Shown here one piece after another: positions 5,571 through 7,772 of a stretch of DNA of 7,772 nucleotides. Made by a program: the position numbers and the translations under genes. This DNA comes from a bacterium UBA4883 (GTDB taxonomy: Bacteria; Bacillota; Clostridia; Oscillospirales; Acutalibacteraceae): NCBI GenBank assembly GCA_002399225.1, contig DHDF01000016.1, forward strand, positions 1 through 7,772, given 5' to 3'. Below the pieces are notes generated by a model, which ran no database searches, was not told the DNA's origin, and worked only from the letters and a program-made list of their open reading frames with translations. How positions within the stretch are numbered: the stretch's first letter is position 1; each line of letters opens with the position of its first letter.

Positions 5571-6254
5571 ATGATTGCAGTTGCAATTGACGGGCCGGCC
5601 GGTGCCGGAAAAAGTACGGTTGCCAAGCAGGCGGCGAAAGCTGTCGGCTTTATTTATGTGGACACCGGGGCCCTTTACCGCGCCGTTGGCCTTTATATGC
5701 TGCAAAAGGGAATCAATCTTTCCGATCCAGGGGCCGTTTGTGCGGAACTTTCCAATGTTACGGTCTCCCTGGCCTTTCAAAAGGGAGAACAGAAAGTGCT
5801 GCTCAGCAGCAAGGACGTGACTTCGTCCATCCGGTCGGAAGAGGTTTCTAATGCAGCTTCTGTAGTTTCCGCCATTCCGGAGGTGCGGCGTTTCCTTTTT
5901 TCCATGCAGAGGGAAATTGCCGCAAAGCAGAACGTAGTGATGGACGGCAGGGACATCGGCACGGTCGTTCTTCCGAACGCCCAGGTGAAAATTTTCATGA
6001 CTGCTTCCCAGGAAGAACGGGCAAAAAGGAGATACAAAGAGTTGCGGCAAAAGGGAAAAGCATCGGAATACTCCGATGTCTTAAAGGATATGATCCGGCG
6101 GGACTCTCAGGATGCGCACCGCACAGTTGCTCCCATGGTACCCGCAAAGGACTCCATCCTTCTCGATACGACCGGATACACCCTGGAGCAATCCGTTGGG
6201 CGGGTTGTAGAAATGATACAGTCTTATCTGAAAAATTCGAAGGGAAATCGGTGA
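5571..6254 (+). CDS. cmk: Cytidylate kinase
   Basis: Cytosolic (d)CMP kinase: ATP + (d)CMP gives ADP + (d)CDP, feeding nucleotide and CDP-lipid synthesis. The 227-residue length fits the family. The P-loop is GPAGAGKST (8-16); the CMP-binding segment is DTGALYR (31-37); an IRSEEVSNAAS segment (87-97) belongs to the NMP-binding insert typical of bacterial Cmk; DGRDIGT lies at 125-131. The lid/C-terminal arginines are in RRYKEL (152-157) and the RDSQDAHRTVAP block (176-187). All key motifs appear intact. ATG 5571 lies 1 nt after the upstream stop, with AGGAA (5558-5562) 8 nt before it. An in-frame opening runs upstream, but it is the shadow of the flavoprotein gene. The plsC gene starts 4 nt downstream. 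Confidence 0.97.
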   Translation: MIAVAIDGPAGAGKSTVAKQAAKAVGFIYVDTGALYRAVGLYMLQKGINLSDPGAVCAELSNVTVSLAFQKGEQKVLLSSKDVTSSIRSEEVSNAASVVSAIPEVRRFLFSMQREIAAKQNVVMDGRDIGTVVLPNAQVKIFMTASQEERAKRRYKELRQKGKASEYSDVLKDMIRRDSQDAHRTVAPMVPAKDSILLDTTGYTLEQSVGRVVEMIQSYLKNSKGNR

Positions 6255-6258
6255 AATT

Positions 6259-6900
6259 ATGAAGCGCACTCCACTCTATATCTTTGCAAGAACCTTTTTA
6301 CCTTGGTTCTTTCGGACCGTTATGCCCATACGGGTCAGAGGCATCGAAAATCTGCCCAAAAACAGCAGAACAATCCTCTGCTGTAACCATATGAGCATGT
6401 CGGATCCCCTTCGGGTGGCTTATAGTCAAAAACAGCAAATCTATTTCATGGCCAAAAAAGAATTATTCCACAATAAACTGATTTCGGTTGTGATCTCCGG
6501 GCTGGGCGCTTTTCCGGTTTCAAGAGGAAAGGGAGACAAAACAGCCATTTACAGAGCAAAAGATATTTTGAATCAAGGGGGAATTTTGGGAATCTTTATT
6601 GAAGGGACCCGATCCAAAGATGGAAATTTCCTCCGCCCAAAATCCGGAGCCGTCATGCTGGCGCACCTTTGCCATGCTCCGGTTGTCCCCTGCTGTATCA
6701 CGCCAAAGAAGGGCAGGCTCCCGCGGCTGTTCCATGCGTGCTATGTTTCATATGGCGCCCCAATTTCAGAAGAAGAACTCGGAATTCAGAACGGAACACC
6801 TTCGGAATACCGAAAAGCCAGCCTGCTGGTCATGCAGCGCATTGCACGGCTTCGGGAGGAAGACCTCGGTTCTTCTGTGTGCCAAGCTGCAGCAAAATAA
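6259..6900 (+). CDS. plsC: 1-acyl-sn-glycerol-3-phosphate acyltransferase (PlsC family)
   Basis: A 213-residue membrane-associated acyltransferase expected to convert lysophosphatidic acid to phosphatidic acid, the central phospholipid precursor. The four family blocks are in order: NHMSMSDP with the catalytic H44-x4-D49; GAFPVSRGKGD (83-93); FIEGTRS (113-119), where Ile replaces the Pro of the usual FPEGTRS; and PVVP (141-144). The N-terminus (about 7-24, rich in Phe, Trp and Leu) probably lies in or on the membrane. Length is on the short side but normal for clostridial PlsC. ATG 6259 is 4 nt after the cmk stop; AGGGAAA (6241-6247) or GGTGA (6250-6254) can serve as SD. The place between cmk and ispH supports a role in membrane precursor supply. 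Acyl-donor preference (acyl-ACP or acyl-CoA) cannot be read from sequence. Confidence 0.93.
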   Translation: MKRTPLYIFARTFLPWFFRTVMPIRVRGIENLPKNSRTILCCNHMSMSDPLRVAYSQKQQIYFMAKKELFHNKLISVVISGLGAFPVSRGKGDKTAIYRAKDILNQGGILGIFIEGTRSKDGNFLRPKSGAVMLAHLCHAPVVPCCITPKKGRLPRLFHACYVSYGAPISEEELGIQNGTPSEYRKASLLVMQRIARLREEDLGSSVCQAAAK

Positions 6901-6910
6901 TCGGGAGCTA

Positions 6911-6925
6911 TTTTTTTCCTTTTTC
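6911..6925 (+). other. Pyrimidine-only tract in the plsC-ispH spacer
   Basis: TTTTTTTCCTTTTTC is a 15-nt run of pyrimidines in the 48-nt gap, starting 12 nt before the ispH SD (AGAGGTGA, 6937-6944). No stable hairpin precedes it, so it is not an intrinsic terminator. U-rich leaders are favourable binding sites for ribosomal protein S1 and can enhance translation or cause pausing. Confidence 0.4.
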
Positions 6926-6948
6926 GGCTTGTTGCTAGAGGTGAAGTT

Positions 6949-7772
6949 ATGAAAATTATTGTTGCAAAATCAGCCGGGTTCTGCTTTGGGGTCAACCGTG
7001 CGGTTCAAATGGTAGACCGGCTGCTGGAAGAGGGGAAAAAAGTCTGCACCCTGGGGCCGATTATTCATAATCCTCAGACCCTGCGGAATTTCCAGCAGCG
7101 CGGCGTAAAGATTGTCAGTCTCCCTGCCGAAGTCCCGGCCGGAGCAACTTTGGTGATCCGCTCCCACGGAGTTGCCGAAAACCTGCTTCAGGAGATTGGA
7201 GCCCGGAAAATCACTTGCTGCAATGCCACTTGTCCATTTGTTCAAAAAATACAAAAGATCGTGTTGAAAGAATCAAAAAAGGGAAAAACAATTCTGATTG
7301 CAGGGGACGCTTCCCACCCGGAAGTCAAAGGGATCGTCGGCCATTGCCACAGCCGTTGTTTGGTGTTTAAAGATGCTGATGAGCTGCGGAAAATTTTGGC
7401 GGATGTCCTGCTTGACCCGGAAGAACCTGTTTGTGCCGTATCGCAGACAACATTTCGTGTAGGGGAATGGAAAATTTGTTCGGAAATCATCAAAAAGGTA
7501 TATACAAATGCCTCAGTTTTTGATACAATATGTAATGCAACTGCGATACGTCAGTCCGAAGCGGCTGAATTGTCGCAGAAGTGTGATGCAATGGTCGTAA
7601 TCGGAGGAAAACAGAGTTCCAATACCGCCAAACTTTTTGAATTGTGCAAAAAGAATTGTGTCACTTATCTTGTCGAATCTGCAGATGAGCTTCCGCTGTC
7701 GGCCTTTTGCCGAGCCAGGTGTATTGGCATTACTGCGGGCGCGTCTACGCCGGCAAGCATTATAAAGGAGGT
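6949..7772 (+). CDS. ispH: 4-hydroxy-3-methylbut-2-enyl diphosphate reductase, 5' part (runs off the right edge)
   Basis: Last enzyme of the MEP pathway: a [4Fe-4S] reductase turning HMBPP into isopentenyl and dimethylallyl diphosphate in the cytosol. The frame is open from ATG 6949 to the window edge (274 full codons plus 2 bases), with no stop seen. Cluster cysteines are C12 (GFCFGV), C95 (NATCPF) and C195 (CNAT). Substrate and catalytic residues are H40 (IIHNP), H73 (RSHG), H123 and E125 (HPE), T167 (SQTT), S223/S224/N225 in GGKQSSNT, where Gln replaces the more usual Asn or His, and the terminal TAGASTP loop (263-268). The IspH domain normally ends about 10-20 residues later, so it is nearly complete. 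In many clostridia the protein continues into ribosomal S1 domains (ispH-rpsA fusion); this cannot be decided here. AGAGGTGA (6937-6944) gives a strong SD. It follows plsC by 48 nt. Confidence 0.96.
   Translation, partial: MKIIVAKSAGFCFGVNRAVQMVDRLLEEGKKVCTLGPIIHNPQTLRNFQQRGVKIVSLPAEVPAGATLVIRSHGVAENLLQEIGARKITCCNATCPFVQKIQKIVLKESKKGKTILIAGDASHPEVKGIVGHCHSRCLVFKDADELRKILADVLLDPEEPVCAVSQTTFRVGEWKICSEIIKKVYTNASVFDTICNATAIRQSEAAELSQKCDAMVVIGGKQSSNTAKLFELCKKNCVTYLVESADELPLSAFCRARCIGITAGASTPASIIKE

Noticed and set aside
5385..6050. A 221-codon open frame on the minus strand
   Set aside because: It lies antisense to the flavoprotein and cmk genes, has composition typical of a shadow frame (His-, Arg- and Pro-rich, no recognisable motif), and no promoter or operon context.
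6599..6952. A plus-strand open frame overlapping the plsC end and the ispH start
   Set aside because: It is out of frame with plsC over most of its length, its translation is low-complexity shadow sequence, and the plsC frame carries the real motifs.
7476..7504. Promoter-like TTGTTC-N17-TATATA inside ispH
   Set aside because: Both boxes are weak, it lies within conserved coding sequence, and no downstream start in the window needs it.

Overview
The window looks like chromosomal DNA of a low- to mid-GC Gram-positive anaerobe, most likely a clostridium of the Ruminococcaceae/Oscillospirales type. Three things point there: a DUF5685 gene followed by a Cys-rich J-protein gene, the order cmk-plsC-ispH, and frequent TTG starts behind strong Shine-Dalgarno (SD) sites. 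This placement is inferred from gene content and protein style, not from a database search. No mobile element, CRISPR array, tRNA or rRNA is visible.

Left part (1-1186): the 3' two-thirds of an mreB-type actin gene runs in from the left edge and ends at a strong hairpin (666-694). The same hairpin serves a small convergent gene of unknown function on the minus strand. An AT-rich spacer of about 240 bp (942-1186) separates that small gene from the next plus-strand gene. It holds a good minus-strand promoter and a weaker plus-strand -10 box.

Middle part (1187-3266): three plus-strand genes lie close together. The first is a DUF5685-family protein with two CxxC pairs and two Asp-rich motifs. 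The second, overlapping it by 8 nt, is a small J-domain protein with TPR-like helices and a Cys-rich tail ending in Cys-Cys. The third is a six-helix membrane protein resembling the substrate-binding (S) subunit of ECF transporters. This trio is the least understood part of the window. The DUF5685 protein resembles class I isoprenoid synthases in the layout of its Asp motifs.

Right part (3303-7772): a promoter candidate and two small dyads precede a tight cluster: an RpiR/MurR-family regulator, a BaiN/HI0933-like flavoprotein, cytidylate kinase (cmk), a PlsC-type acyltransferase, and ispH, which runs off the right edge. Junctions are a 4-nt overlap, 1 nt, 4 nt and 48 nt, so these genes are probably co-transcribed. 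Cmk supplies CDP for nucleotide and CDP-lipid pools, PlsC makes phosphatidic acid, and IspH makes the C5 isoprenoid precursors, so the cluster is mostly about membrane and envelope precursor supply. In many clostridia ispH is fused to ribosomal protein S1 (rpsA); the window ends before this could be seen.

Several starts were decided by SD position rather than by the longest reading frame: TTG at 1187, 2724 and 4322, ATG at 3453, and TTG at 941 on the minus strand.
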